Origin: an uncultured Oscillospiraceae bacterium
GTDB taxonomy: Bacteria; Bacillota; Clostridia; Oscillospirales; Ruminococcaceae
Reading direction: 5' to 3'
Length of the DNA: 25,634 nt
Assembly (NCBI GenBank): GCA_934446565.1
Contig: CAKSEO010000035.1
Coordinates: 1 to 25,634 of the forward strand
Part shown: positions 1-7,503 of the stretch, piece after piece
Layout of the letters: each line of letters starts with the position of its first letter
How positions within the stretch are numbered: position 1 is the first letter of the stretch
Notes under the pieces: model-generated
What the model saw: the letters and a program-made list of their open reading frames with translations, nothing else
Databases searched by the model: none
What the model was told of the DNA's origin: nothing
Translations under genes and position numbers: made by a program

Positions 1-17
1 GATTTCGTCCGACGCAG

Positions 18-58
18 AAAAAAAGCCCGAAACAACCGAGTGAACGGTCGTTTCGGAC
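18..58 (-). terminator. Probable intrinsic terminator, minus-strand polarity
   Basis: Arms at 25-38 and 45-58 pair with two mismatches around the loop AGTGAA. Read on the minus strand the stem is followed by seven T (plus-strand A-run 18-24). It lies far downstream of the chemoreceptor gene and could also act on a transcript arriving from the left. Confidence 0.5.
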
Positions 59-74
59 TTTGGCGGGATTATAT

Positions 75-113
75 ATCCCTCAGACGCTCCCGCATTTCCG
101 GGGAGGGATTTTT
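75..113 (+). terminator. Probable intrinsic terminator, plus-strand polarity
   Basis: Outer arms ATCCCTC (75-81) and GAGGGAT (103-109) enclose inner arms CCCG (89-92) and CGGG (99-102), followed by TTTTT (109-113). It probably ends a plus-strand gene lying left of the window. Confidence 0.45.
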
Positions 114-130
114 GCATTTGTAGTGTTTCT

Positions 131-241
131 GTGCCTGTCAAAATCAACGTAGAGACGTGTTTTGAACAAAACAATAAGGAACACTACAAGGAGCGTAAAG
201 CCGCACAGGCAATGCGTGAACGTGCTACAGACAAAAAATAA
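131..241 (+). CDS. Possible small charged peptide, doubtful
   Basis: A 36-codon frame from GTG at 131 to TAA at 241 encodes a peptide ending in a highly charged stretch (EHYKERKAAQAMRERATDKK). The frame is open further upstream to position 44. There is no good ribosome binding site before the GTG; the only SD-like sequence (about 100-107) lies inside the 75-113 hairpin. It could be the tail of a degraded gene or chance. No family is recognised. Confidence 0.15.
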   Translation: MPVKINVETCFEQNNKEHYKERKAAQAMRERATDKK

Positions 242-260
242 CCCCCGGGATATGCCGGGG
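229..260 (-). terminator. Intrinsic terminator, minus strand
   Basis: Perfect arms CCCCGG (243-248) and CCGGGG (255-260) with loop GATATG. On the minus strand they are followed by TTATTTTTTG. Probably a second terminator behind the chemoreceptor gene. Confidence 0.55.
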
Positions 261-335
261 AGTCTATAGAAATGATTAATCGGGTGAAAACTTATAATTA
301 ATGCGTGGTGATAAAATATAGCTTTTTGACAGAAT

Positions 336-362
336 GCCCCCGCAGAGACTTTCTGCGGGGGC
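336..362 (-). terminator. Hairpin at the end of the chemoreceptor gene
   Basis: An 11-bp perfect stem (336-346 with 352-362, loop 347-351) begins 18 nt after the stop codon. It lacks a T-run. On the minus strand the tail reads ATTCTGTCAAAAAGCTAT, which resembles the tails of the hairpins after the amidase gene and after nth. Confidence 0.6.
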
Positions 363-380
363 ACATGTGATATGTTTCAT

Positions 381-2432
381 TTATCTGCTGAGAGTGAATC
401 TTCCTACCAGTGACTTCATGGTGTTCGCCTGACCTGCAAGCTCTTCGGCAGCCGCTGCGCTCTGCTCCGACGCAGCAGAATTGTTCTGCGTTACAGTGGA
501 GAGTTGCTCTACACCGGAAGTTACCTGCTCGATCGCGTCAGACTGGCTCTGGGAGTTCTTCGAGATTTCGCTTATGGAAGCTACGATGTCGTCGATACTG
601 TTCACAACCGTGTGCAGGGATTCCGCAGTCTGGTTTGCGATCTCGGAGCCGTTTCCGACTGCCTCCATCGTCTTGCTGATGAGCGCGGAGGTGTTCTGGG
701 AAGCCTCGGCAGACTTGGAAGCAAGGTTCCTTACTTCGTCTGCAACTACCGCGAAGCCCTTGCCCGCTTCACCTGCACGCGCTGCCTCAATAGCCGCGTT
801 GAGCGCCAGTATATTCGTCTGGAATGCAATATCCTCGATGGTCTTGATGATATCGCTGATCTCGTCGGTGTTCTTGTTGATATCCTGCATAGCCTCGAGC
901 ATGTTGTTCATGCGCTGATTGCTGAGGTTAGCCTCTTTGCCGATGGAGTTCATGTTTGTATTCACATGCTCCGCCTTCTCGGCGTTCTTCTTTATCTGAT
1001 CGGAAATGTCAACTATGGTTGCGGACAGCTCCTGAATAGAACCTGCCTGCTCGGTGGAACCCGCCGCGAGCGACTGCGCGCCAACGGAAACCTGATCCGC
1101 TCCGGTCGCCACCTGATCCGCTGCCTGGTCTATATCAACGAGAGTGCTGTTGAGCGAGCTGGTGATATTCTCAATGGCTGTCTTGAGCTTTGCAAACTGA
1201 CCCTTGTACTCCAGCGTAAGCGCAATGTCAAGCTTGCCGTCTGCGATCTGGTCGAGCACGGAGGAAAGCTCGTCTATGTAGCCAACGTAATTGCGGAGTC
1301 TGGCGGTGGTCTTGCCGAAATTCTCCGCGAGGTCGCCGATGTCGTCGTTGGAAGTGCGCTGAACGGTCACATCGAAATGTCCGTCAGCGATCCTTGCGGC
1401 AGCGTCGGTCAGCGTCTTTATCGGACGGGTCATTCTCTTTGTAAGTATCAGCGTCACAACTATTGCCACAGCCGCAACCAGCACGATAGCGCCCACTATC
1501 ATAACCAAGAGCTGATTAGTCTGCCTGAATATCTCCGTACCGTCAGCGGTGACGATGAACTTCATTCCGTTCTGGAGCGTGGTGAACACCGCCCGGCGGT
1601 TTACGCCGTTCAGCTTCTCAGTGGTCATCGCAGAGCTGCTCTGCTCGGAAAGGCTGCTTACAAGCGAGCCGATATTGCTGTCTGCGACGTCCGCAAGGTT
1701 GGTTCCGAATTCGATATCCTTGCAGTACATGACGCTGCCGGAATCGTCGGTTATTATCGGCATATAGGTGGAATACTCCTCGGACTGCTCGGAAATGTTC
1801 TCAAGCATCGTGAAGTCGATATCCATGCCGATTATGCCGACATTAGTTCCGTCAATGAACAGCGGAACTACATAGGATATCATGTAAATACCTACATTCT
1901 CATTGAGGTAAGGAGACATCCAGGTTGCCTTTCCATTATTGACCGGTGTGTAATACCAGCCGACATGCGCGATATCTGTCTTGTCATAAATGCTGAAATC
2001 CGTTGGAGTAACGCTCTGGAACGGCTCGGATGTGCTGTTACGGGTCATGAAGAGTCCAGATGTGGGCTCGGTGAAATCAGGATTATATCTGAGGTAAGCA
2101 CAGACTGCTCCGTTAGTATTGGACGCGGAGCTCATCAGGGTCTGCTCCATTTTTGCGGTGTAATCCGCAACGTAGGATGAGTCTGTTTTGAACTTGCTGA
2201 AGTCACCTATGGAATTCAGCGCGATATTAGACAGCGTATCAACTGAAAGCTCGACATTACCGAGATAGGCGTCTATATCCGCAGCGATATTATTACATTC
2301 TGCGGTCATTATTGACTCGGCATTCTCTTTCATGAACTGGCTGGAATCAATGAGCGACAAAGTACCGACAGCCACTGATGAAGCCACTGTGCATGCGGCA
2401 ATCATTATACCGATCTTCTTTGAAATGGTCAT
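381..2432 (-). CDS. Methyl-accepting chemotaxis protein with dCache-type sensor
   Basis: Transmembrane chemoreceptor that would sense an extracellular ligand and control CheA through CheW. The 683 residues fit the usual layout: TM1 about 7-28, an extracellular sensor about 30-305 of the dCache type (with [17 protein letters not shown] at about 159-175), TM2 about 308-330, a HAMP region about 331-385, and a long coiled-coil signalling domain. The signalling tip at about 535-570 ([20 protein letters not shown], then [12 protein letters not shown]) is the near-invariant MCP hairpin and fixes the family. The ligand cannot be told. The start is supported by GGAGG about 7 nt upstream. No che or flagellar genes lie beside it. 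A consensus sigma-A promoter precedes it, with no sigma-28-like box seen. Confidence 0.96.
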   Translation of the reverse strand: MTISKKIGIMIAACTVASSVAVGTLSLIDSSQFMKENAESIMTAECNNIAADIDAYLGNVELSVDTLSNIALNSIGDFSKFKTDSSYVADYTAKMEQTLMSSASNTNGAVCAYLRYNPDFTEPTSGLFMTRNSTSEPFQSVTPTDFSIYDKTDIAHVGWYYTPVNNGKATWMSPYLNENVGIYMISYVVPLFIDGTNVGIIGMDIDFTMLENISEQSEEYSTYMPIITDDSGSVMYCKDIEFGTNLADVADSNIGSLVSSLSEQSSSAMTTEKLNGVNRRAVFTTLQNGMKFIVTADGTEIFRQTNQLLVMIVGAIVLVAAVAIVVTLILTKRMTRPIKTLTDAAARIADGHFDVTVQRTSNDDIGDLAENFGKTTARLRNYVGYIDELSSVLDQIADGKLDIALTLEYKGQFAKLKTAIENITSSLNSTLVDIDQAADQVATGADQVSVGAQSLAAGSTEQAGSIQELSATIVDISDQIKKNAEKAEHVNTNMNSIGKEANLSNQRMNNMLEAMQDINKNTDEISDIIKTIEDIAFQTNILALNAAIEAARAGEAGKGFAVVADEVRNLASKSAEASQNTSALISKTMEAVGNGSEIANQTAESLHTVVNSIDDIVASISEISKNSQSQSDAIEQVTSGVEQLSTVTQNNSAASEQSAAAAEELAGQANTMKSLVGRFTLSR

Positions 2433-2503
2433 ATTCTGCCTCCAAAAGTGCTAAAATTTCATCATCGCGGCAATATCCTGCCGTGACAACTGATTTCAAC
2501 GTA

Positions 2504-2532
2504 ATTATATCACATTATGAAAAGAAATTCAA
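2504..2532 (-). promoter_or_regulatory. Sigma-A promoter of the chemoreceptor gene
   Basis: On the minus strand TTGAAT (2527-2532) and a perfect TATAAT (2504-2509) are separated by 17 nt. The predicted leader is about 65 nt. Confidence 0.6.
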
Positions 2533-2597
2533 TATTATTTCAAAAATTTGTATAACGGCCGTTGTATTACAAAATTCTTGCTATTTCTAAATAACTC

Positions 2598-2626
2598 TTG
2601 CAATATATTTAAAAAAGTGCTACAAT
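2598..2626 (+). promoter_or_regulatory. Sigma-A promoter of ychF
   Basis: TTGCAA (2598-2603), a 17-nt spacer and TACAAT (2621-2626). The predicted start point is about 55 nt before the ychF ATG. The 2433-2689 gap holds this promoter and the divergent one for the chemoreceptor; nothing else is evident there. Confidence 0.65.
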
Positions 2627-2689
2627 AATAAGGAACGTATTTTTCGCCGGGATTCCCGGAATATCATAAAACAGAGGAGAACACTAGTA

Positions 2690-3784
2690 ATGAAATTAGG
2701 CATGGTAGGTCTGCCGAATGTCGGCAAGAGCACCCTTTTCAACGCACTTACAAACGCAGGAGCAGAATCCGCGAACTACCCGTTCTGCACCATCGAGCCG
2801 AACGTTGGTATAGTATCCGTTCCGGACGAGCGCCTTGACAAGCTCGCCGAGATGTACAACCCTGAGAAATTCACCCCGGCTACGCTGGAATTCGTGGACA
2901 TCGCCGGACTGGTCAAGGGTGCGTCTAAGGGCGAGGGTCTTGGCAACAAGTTTCTCTCCAATATTCGCGAGGTGGACGCTATCGTTCACGTTGTTCGCTG
3001 CTTCCAGGACGACAACATAATCCATGTTGACGGCAGCATCGGCGCCGCGAGAGATATTGAGACCATCAACCTGGAGCTTATCTTCTCCGACCTTGAGATA
3101 CTCGACCGTCGTATCGACCGCGCGAAAAAGGCAGTCAAGGGCGACAAGTCCCTCCAGAAGGAAGTTGATTTCTTCGAGGCTCTGAAGGCTCACCTTGAAA
3201 ACGGCAAATCCGCACGCAGCTACGACTTCACCGATGAAGAGCGTGCAATGCTCAAGGATACACCCCTGCTCTCCAACAAGCCGGTAATTTACGCTGCGAA
3301 CCTCTCCGAGGCTGATTTCACCGGCGATATCAACAGCAACAAGGAGTACCAGGCAGTCTGCGCCATCGCTAAGGAAGAAAACGCAGAAGTCCTCCCCATA
3401 TGCGCACAGATCGAAGCTGAAATTTCCGGCATGAGCGATGAGGACAAGGAGCTGTTCCTTGCGGACATGCACCTTGAGAGCTCCGGACTTGCTAGGATCA
3501 TCAAGACCGGCTACCACCTGCTGGGGCTCATTTCCTACCTGACCGCTGGTCCGCAGGAGGTACGCGCATGGACCATCACCCGTGGCACCAAGGCACCCCA
3601 GGCTGCCGGAAAGATACACACCGACTTCGAAAAGGGCTTTATCCGCGCTGAGATAGTTGCGTTCGACGACCTGATGAAGTGCGGCAGCATGGCGGCCGCA
3701 AAGGAAAAGGGTCTTGTCCGTCTTGAGGGTAAGGATTACGTTATGCAGGACGGCGACGTTACACTGTTCCGTTTCAACGTTTAA
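2690..3784 (+). CDS. ychF: Redox-regulated ATPase/GTPase YchF (Obg family)
   Basis: Cytoplasmic P-loop NTPase of the Obg/TRAFAC class that associates with ribosomes; family members hydrolyse ATP in preference to GTP. Walker [10 protein letters not shown] lies at residues 7-15, the G3 region [10 protein letters not shown] at 70-79, and the divergent G4 element NLSE at 204-207 in place of NKxD, which is the hallmark of YchF and of its altered base specificity. A coiled-coil insert follows G3, and the C-terminal TGS domain ends [11 protein letters not shown]. The length, 364 aa, is typical. GAGGAG sits about 10 nt before the ATG. A NERD-domain gene follows after 51 nt without an obvious terminator, so read-through is possible. 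Confidence 0.97.
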   Translation: MKLGMVGLPNVGKSTLFNALTNAGAESANYPFCTIEPNVGIVSVPDERLDKLAEMYNPEKFTPATLEFVDIAGLVKGASKGEGLGNKFLSNIREVDAIVHVVRCFQDDNIIHVDGSIGAARDIETINLELIFSDLEILDRRIDRAKKAVKGDKSLQKEVDFFEALKAHLENGKSARSYDFTDEERAMLKDTPLLSNKPVIYAANLSEADFTGDINSNKEYQAVCAIAKEENAEVLPICAQIEAEISGMSDEDKELFLADMHLESSGLARIIKTGYHLLGLISYLTAGPQEVRAWTITRGTKAPQAAGKIHTDFEKGFIRAEIVAFDDLMKCGSMAAAKEKGLVRLEGKDYVMQDGDVTLFRFNV

Positions 3785-3786
3785 CG

Positions 3787-3800
3787 TGGTCATATGACCA
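3787..3800. repeat. 14-bp perfect palindrome between ychF and the NERD gene
   Basis: TGGTCATATGACCA begins 3 nt after the ychF stop codon. It is too short and lacks a T-run, so it does not look like a terminator. It could be a protein-binding site or chance. Confidence 0.35.
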
Positions 3801-3835
3801 TGTAATTTCCGGACAGACGACAAAGCGAGGCGACA

Positions 3836-4573
3836 ATGAACAAGATAATCAGAGGGCGCAATGCCAACACAAAAAAGGTAAAAACCCTGTTCGTTGCCCA
3901 GGTGGTACTTGGAGTAATGCCTGTACTGCTGCTCATTCTGTTTGTCTGGAAGAAGATGTACCAGACCCCGATAGTGGGGACGGTATTTATAATACTAATA
4001 TTCCTTTGCAACCTCGCTTATGCGTTCCTGGCGCGGTGTTACGCAGTGCTCAACTCCGGCGTCAAAGGTGAGCGGAGATTGTTCCGTACAGTGAAAAAGC
4101 TCCACGGGACTAATATTGTTTTCCACAATCTTCCTGTGCGGTATAAGCGCGGTCGGTCGGAGCTTGATATGCTGATCGTCTGCCATTCGGGAGTGCTCAT
4201 AATCGAAGTGAAGAACCACTCCGGCACCATATCCGGAAGCTGGAAGGACGACAAGTGGACCCAGCGTAAGCACTACCGCGACGGAAAGGTCACGGAAACC
4301 ATGATGGATAACCCCATAAAGCAGATGCGCCGTCAGCGCGACATTGTGAAGAGCATTCTCAATGCGGCCGGGGAGAACGTGTGGATAGATTCCATACTGT
4401 ATTTTTCCTCGCCTAACGCAAGGCTGAAGCTGTCCCTACGGGAAAACGACTACGTTTGCTGCGAAAGCACGGAGCTGTTGGAGTTCCTCAGGAGCTACGA
4501 CAGCGGGGAAACGCTTTCAAAAAGCCGCATGGAAACTATAGCGCAGATACTCCGCGACAGCGCAGGCATCTAG
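3836..4573 (+). CDS. Membrane-anchored NERD (nuclease-related) domain protein
   Basis: 245 residues. Two transmembrane segments at about 19-40 and 45-67 anchor a C-terminal NERD domain at about 75-200, probably facing the cytoplasm. NERD is a PD-(D/E)XK-like nuclease fold. The expected acidic core is visible in SELDMLIVCHSGVLIIEVKN (about 104-123), with the Asp and the E-V-K triad, preceded by GVKGERRLFRTVKKL. The cellular role of most NERD proteins is unknown, and nuclease activity is inferred only from the fold. Its neighbours (ychF upstream, a secreted esterase-like lipoprotein 31 nt downstream) do not define a pathway. The ATG has only a weak, distant GAGG-like site. Confidence 0.85.
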   Translation: MNKIIRGRNANTKKVKTLFVAQVVLGVMPVLLLILFVWKKMYQTPIVGTVFIILIFLCNLAYAFLARCYAVLNSGVKGERRLFRTVKKLHGTNIVFHNLPVRYKRGRSELDMLIVCHSGVLIIEVKNHSGTISGSWKDDKWTQRKHYRDGKVTETMMDNPIKQMRRQRDIVKSILNAAGENVWIDSILYFSSPNARLKLSLRENDYVCCESTELLEFLRSYDSGETLSKSRMETIAQILRDSAGI

Positions 4574-4604
4574 GGAAACGCACACCAATTTCAAGGAGAA
4601 TAAA

Positions 4605-5906
4605 ATGAAAAAAATTATTTCTATAATCGCAGCAGTTTCTATGCTGCTTACTGTAACCGCATGCGGAAATGCTCCCGCAGCAAGCTCCGACAGTGCCAGC
4701 AGCACTGACAGCTCCGTAGCCGACAGCGCCGCGCAGACCGCTGAATCTTCCCAGACCTCCCAGTCTGAACAGCAGGACAGCAGTGCAGCTACAGCAGAAG
4801 AAGATACCAACGATACCCGCAGTGACTACGAGAAGATGGTAGACCGTTCCCTGCTTTCCACCGGCAACATGACCAGAATGGCTGACGTTTTCCAGAAAGC
4901 ACAGAACGGCGAGGATATAACAGTTGCATACATAGGCGGCTCCATCACCGAGGGCTACAACGCAGGGACTACAGAGTTTTACGCAAAGACCTGCACCGAC
5001 CTGCTCCAGGGTTACTTCCCGGATATCACAGTTACCGGAGTTAACGCAGGTATCAGCGGCACCCCCTCGCTACTCGGAAATCTCCGCCTGGAGCGCGACG
5101 TGCTCTCTGCTGACCCGGATATCGTATTCGTTGAGTTCGCGGTAAACGACGGTCAGGAGGCCGACTACAAGAACGCTTACGAGAGCCTTGTACGCACACT
5201 GCTGACTCAGGATAAGGATATCGCGGTAGTGCTGTTGTTCACCGTACTTGACAGCGGCTACACCTGCCAGGAGCACATGTCGCAGATCGGCGCGAACTAC
5301 GACCTGCCGATGATAAGCGTCCACGACAGCGTTTACGCGGAGATAGAGGCGGGAAGAATGACCTGGCAGGATTACTCCAACGACCAGTCCCACCCGAATG
5401 CTTACGGTCATAAATGCATAACCGATTTTGTTGACAATTACTATCAGAAGGTTCTCCCTGTTGTTGCCGAGAATGTCGGCGAAGTAAGCAAGGAGCTCCC
5501 CGACCCGGTATTCAGCGGAAAGTATATGAATATGCACTATATGGACAGCGCGACCATGGACGGCGTGGAGCTTGACGGTTTCGAGCTGAACGACACCCAC
5601 GGCAGTTTCCACAACGGCTGGATGTACCGCGGAACTGACGGCGGTTCGATGAAGTTCAATGTAAATTGCAGCGTACTTGAAATGGTTTTCAAGGCGAACA
5701 ACAGCGAGAAATTCGGCACCGCCGATATCTATGTTGACGGCGAAAAGGTGAAGTCTGTGGTTTCCAATATGTCTGATGGCTGGAACAACCCTGTTACCGC
5801 CTACCTTATAGATGACGCTTCCTCCGCGGAGCATACCGTTGAGATTCGCATGGAGGGTGGCATTACGCAGGCGTTCTTCGTAATGGCGTTCGGTTACTGC
5901 GATTAA
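4605..5906 (+). CDS. SGNH/GDSL-family hydrolase, secreted lipoprotein
   Basis: Predicted extracellular lipoprotein carrying an SGNH-fold esterase/acylhydrolase. Signal peptide 1-19 ends in the lipobox VTAC, so Cys20 would be lipidated. Residues 21-70 are a low-complexity Ser/Ala/Asp/Gln linker that holds the enzyme away from the membrane. The catalytic domain shows block I GGSITEG (Ser113), an oxyanion Gly in block II (NAGISG), block III FAVNDG (Asn181) and block V DQSHPNAYGH (Asp260, His263). The last 130 residues look like a beta-rich accessory domain. Relatives include carbohydrate esterases that remove acetyl groups from polysaccharides, but the substrate cannot be read from the sequence. 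AAGGAG precedes the ATG, and a strong terminator follows. Confidence 0.88.
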   Translation: MKKIISIIAAVSMLLTVTACGNAPAASSDSASSTDSSVADSAAQTAESSQTSQSEQQDSSAATAEEDTNDTRSDYEKMVDRSLLSTGNMTRMADVFQKAQNGEDITVAYIGGSITEGYNAGTTEFYAKTCTDLLQGYFPDITVTGVNAGISGTPSLLGNLRLERDVLSADPDIVFVEFAVNDGQEADYKNAYESLVRTLLTQDKDIAVVLLFTVLDSGYTCQEHMSQIGANYDLPMISVHDSVYAEIEAGRMTWQDYSNDQSHPNAYGHKCITDFVDNYYQKVLPVVAENVGEVSKELPDPVFSGKYMNMHYMDSATMDGVELDGFELNDTHGSFHNGWMYRGTDGGSMKFNVNCSVLEMVFKANNSEKFGTADIYVDGEKVKSVVSNMSDGWNNPVTAYLIDDASSAEHTVEIRMEGGITQAFFVMAFGYCD

Positions 5907-5927
5907 GCAGATACAATTTAATCAGTG

Positions 5928-5961
5928 AACTCCCGCGGAAATATTCCGCGGGAGTTTTTTT
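5928..5961 (+). terminator. Strong intrinsic terminator after the SGNH-hydrolase gene
   Basis: A 13-bp perfect stem (arms about 5928-5940 and 5943-5956, GC-rich CTCCCGCGGAA) runs directly into seven T. It separates the ychF-NERD-SGNH run from the lysis cassette. Confidence 0.9.
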
Positions 5962-6033
5962 GCAGTTATTTGCAGTCCGGCGGGTGCTAAACTTCTTTCA
6001 AGGCAGAACGCTGCCGGAAAGGAGGAACATATA

Positions 6034-6267
6034 ATGGATAGCAGCATTATCACTGCGATGGTCTCGCTGATAGGAACCCTGGGCGGGTCGCTCGGCGGTA
6101 TACTGGTAAGCTCAAAGCTCACGGCGTATCGACTGGAGCAGCTTGAAGCGCGCGTCGCGGAGCACAACAACTTTGCAAGAAGAATGCCGGTGATAGAAGA
6201 ACAGATCAAGGTCATCAATCATCGGCTCGCTGATATCGAAGAGGAGGAAAAGCACCATGAAGATTGA
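6034..6267 (+). CDS. Small TM/coiled-coil protein of a lysis cassette (XhlA-like role)
   Basis: 77 residues: a glycine-rich hydrophobic segment at about 5-25 followed by an amphipathic, heptad-like helix at about 30-70 that ends in an acidic EEEEKHHED tail. Proteins of this size and architecture sit before holins in many Firmicutes phage lysis modules, where XhlA-type proteins assist the holin; canonical XhlA has its membrane segment at the C-terminus, so the order here is reversed. AAAGGAGG lies about 8 nt upstream of the ATG. The gene overlaps the next by 11 nt. The role comes from context, not from a recognised signature. Confidence 0.6.
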   Translation: MDSSIITAMVSLIGTLGGSLGGILVSSKLTAYRLEQLEARVAEHNNFARRMPVIEEQIKVINHRLADIEEEEKHHED

Positions 6268-6475
6268 CTGGAAGCGCAAGCTCACTTCCCGCAAGCTCTG
6301 GGTAGCCCTGGCTGGATTCATCGCGGGACTTGTCGTGGCGTTCGGAGGGAGCTCCGAAACCGCCGAGACTGTATCTGGCTGCATTCTTAGCGGAGCGGCA
6401 GTCGTGGGCTACATTATAGGCGAGGGACTCGCTGACAGCTCCCATAAGGAGGACGACAATGGCGATAACCTTTGA
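6257..6475 (+). CDS. Phage-type holin (Hol44/superfamily V-like)
   Basis: 72 residues with a basic N-terminus (KIDWKRKLTSRKLW), two hydrophobic helices at about 14-31 and 39-58 joined by a short polar turn, and an acidic, hydrophilic C-terminus. This matches small class II-like holins, and the N-terminal wording resembles the Hol44 family of superfamily V; that exact assignment is from memory. Holins open the membrane so that the endolysin can reach peptidoglycan. GAGGAGG lies upstream of the ATG. It overlaps the previous gene by 11 nt and the amidase gene by 17 nt, so the three are almost certainly translated together. Confidence 0.75.
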   Translation: MKIDWKRKLTSRKLWVALAGFIAGLVVAFGGSSETAETVSGCILSGAAVVGYIIGEGLADSSHKEDDNGDNL

Positions 6476-7142
6476 GGCGTATGCACGAAACAACGGAGCA
6501 TTCAGGGCGGCGCGCAAAATGCCACAGGGAAGTCCCGCGGGAATAATAATCCATTCCACTGGCGCGAACAACCCGTATCTCAAGCGCTACGTCAACGCGC
6601 CGGATATATGCGGCGTGAATCCCTACAAGAACTACTTCGACCGTCCTAATACTGATATTTGTCCGCATGCAGTTATCGGCAAGGACAGAACCGGAGATGT
6701 AAAGGCTGCTAAGCTGCTCCCGTGGAATATATGCTGCTGGGGTTGCGGCTCCGGCTCAAAGGGCAGCTACAATTACTCTCCGGCGTATATCCAGATAGAA
6801 ATATGCGAGGACGCGCTCACGGACCAGGAGTACTTTGACGAAGCATTCAGCCTCGCTGTTGAGCTATGTCAGCGGCTTATGCATAACTACGGCATACGAC
6901 CGGAAAACGTGATAAGCCACAAGGAAGCATGCGCTCGCGGCTATGCGTCGAATCACGGCGACCCGGAGCACTGGCTGGCAAAGTTCGGAAAGGATATGAA
7001 CTGGTTCCGAAGCAGACTTGACGGCTCTGAACGCAGCTGTGTCAGAATAACGGCGGAACGTACAGTAACAAAAGATTCCGCCAATGCTGTGATTGCACAG
7101 CTCAAAACGCTCGGATTTGAAACCACCGTTGAGGAACTATAA
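6459..7142 (+). CDS. N-acetylmuramoyl-L-alanine amidase (endolysin, Amidase_2/PGRP type)
   Basis: Zinc amidase that cleaves the bond between N-acetylmuramic acid and the peptide stem. Of 227 residues, about 20-175 form the catalytic domain: His32 in GIIIHSTG is the first metal ligand, IQIEICED (Glu114) is the conserved central strand, and SHKEACARGYASNHGDPEHW (153-172) supplies the second ligand (His154) and probably the third (His166 or Asp168). Residues 193-227 look like a small SPOR-like or wall-binding tail. There is no signal peptide, as expected for an endolysin released by a holin. AAGGAGG precedes the ATG. No capsid, tail or integrase genes are nearby, so this is a remnant or a domesticated cassette. 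Confidence 0.88.
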   Translation: MAITFEAYARNNGAFRAARKMPQGSPAGIIIHSTGANNPYLKRYVNAPDICGVNPYKNYFDRPNTDICPHAVIGKDRTGDVKAAKLLPWNICCWGCGSGSKGSYNYSPAYIQIEICEDALTDQEYFDEAFSLAVELCQRLMHNYGIRPENVISHKEACARGYASNHGDPEHWLAKFGKDMNWFRSRLDGSERSCVRITAERTVTKDSANAVIAQLKTLGFETTVEEL

Positions 7143-7147
7143 AAGTA

Positions 7148-7385
7148 GAGGGACTGCATTAAGCGGTCCCTCAGCTTGTCGAAAAAATCAAATTTTCCCG
7201 CGAAGCGGGCTTTTAAAATCCGTTTTTTTGCCACGGGTTTCCCGGGGCAAAAAACACTTCTATCCGCGCAAGTGTGCGGTTTGTCGGCTTTGCCGACAAA
7301 CCGTGCGCGCGGCGCGGATGTTCGGCGGAAAAGTCACTTTAGTGACTTTTTCGACGGTCTGAGGGACTGCATTAAGCGGTCCCTC
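7148..7385. repeat. Hairpin-rich repeat element flanked by 25-bp direct repeats
   Basis: Two identical 25-bp copies (7148-7172 and 7361-7385), each itself a GAGGGAC/GTCCCTC hairpin, bracket 188 bp. Inner flanks are also inverted: 7164-7187 pairs with 7344-7367. Further palindromes inside lie at 7197-7209 (loop GAA), 7224-7254, 7277-7303 (12 bp, loop TTT) and 7329-7350 (10 bp). The first hairpin starts 5 nt after the amidase stop. I see no credible gene here. It could be a MITE/REP-like mobile palindrome or a composite 3'-end element. Confidence 0.7.
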
Positions 7386-7460
7386 TTAGCCTGTAGAAAA
7401 ACTATGAGCTAACGTTTCAGGTGATATAATTATACCGTTATATTACAATTTGATAGATAA

Positions 7461-7486
7461 CAAAACCCCCGGAATGATCCGGGGGT
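7461..7486 (-). terminator. Intrinsic terminator of secDF
   Basis: Perfect 8-bp arms CCCCCGGA (7466-7473) and TCCGGGGG (7478-7485) with a 4-nt loop, followed on the minus strand by TTTTGTTATC. It begins 18 nt after the secDF stop. Positions 7386-7460 between this and the repeat element hold only AT-rich sequence. Confidence 0.8.
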
Positions 7487-7503
7487 CAAATGTTGCTTCA
7501 AAA

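Noticed and set aside
80..364. Open frame of 94 codons on the minus strand
   Set aside because: It starts inside the chemoreceptor's 3' hairpin, runs through two further hairpins, and its product has no coherent protein character.
504..2180. Open frame of 558 codons opposite the chemoreceptor
   Set aside because: Antisense to a clear MCP gene; the length is a by-product of codon bias, and the translation shows no recognisable domain.
2696..3823. Open frame of 375 codons opposite ychF
   Set aside because: Complete overlap with a highly conserved gene on the other strand, with no domain of its own.
6034..7142. Complete prophage
   Set aside because: Only lysis-type genes are present; the neighbouring genes on both sides are chromosomal, and no integrase, terminase, capsid, tail or att site is seen.
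7093..7412. Open frames across the repeat element downstream of the amidase
   Set aside because: They consist of translated hairpins and start inside the amidase gene without a ribosome binding site.
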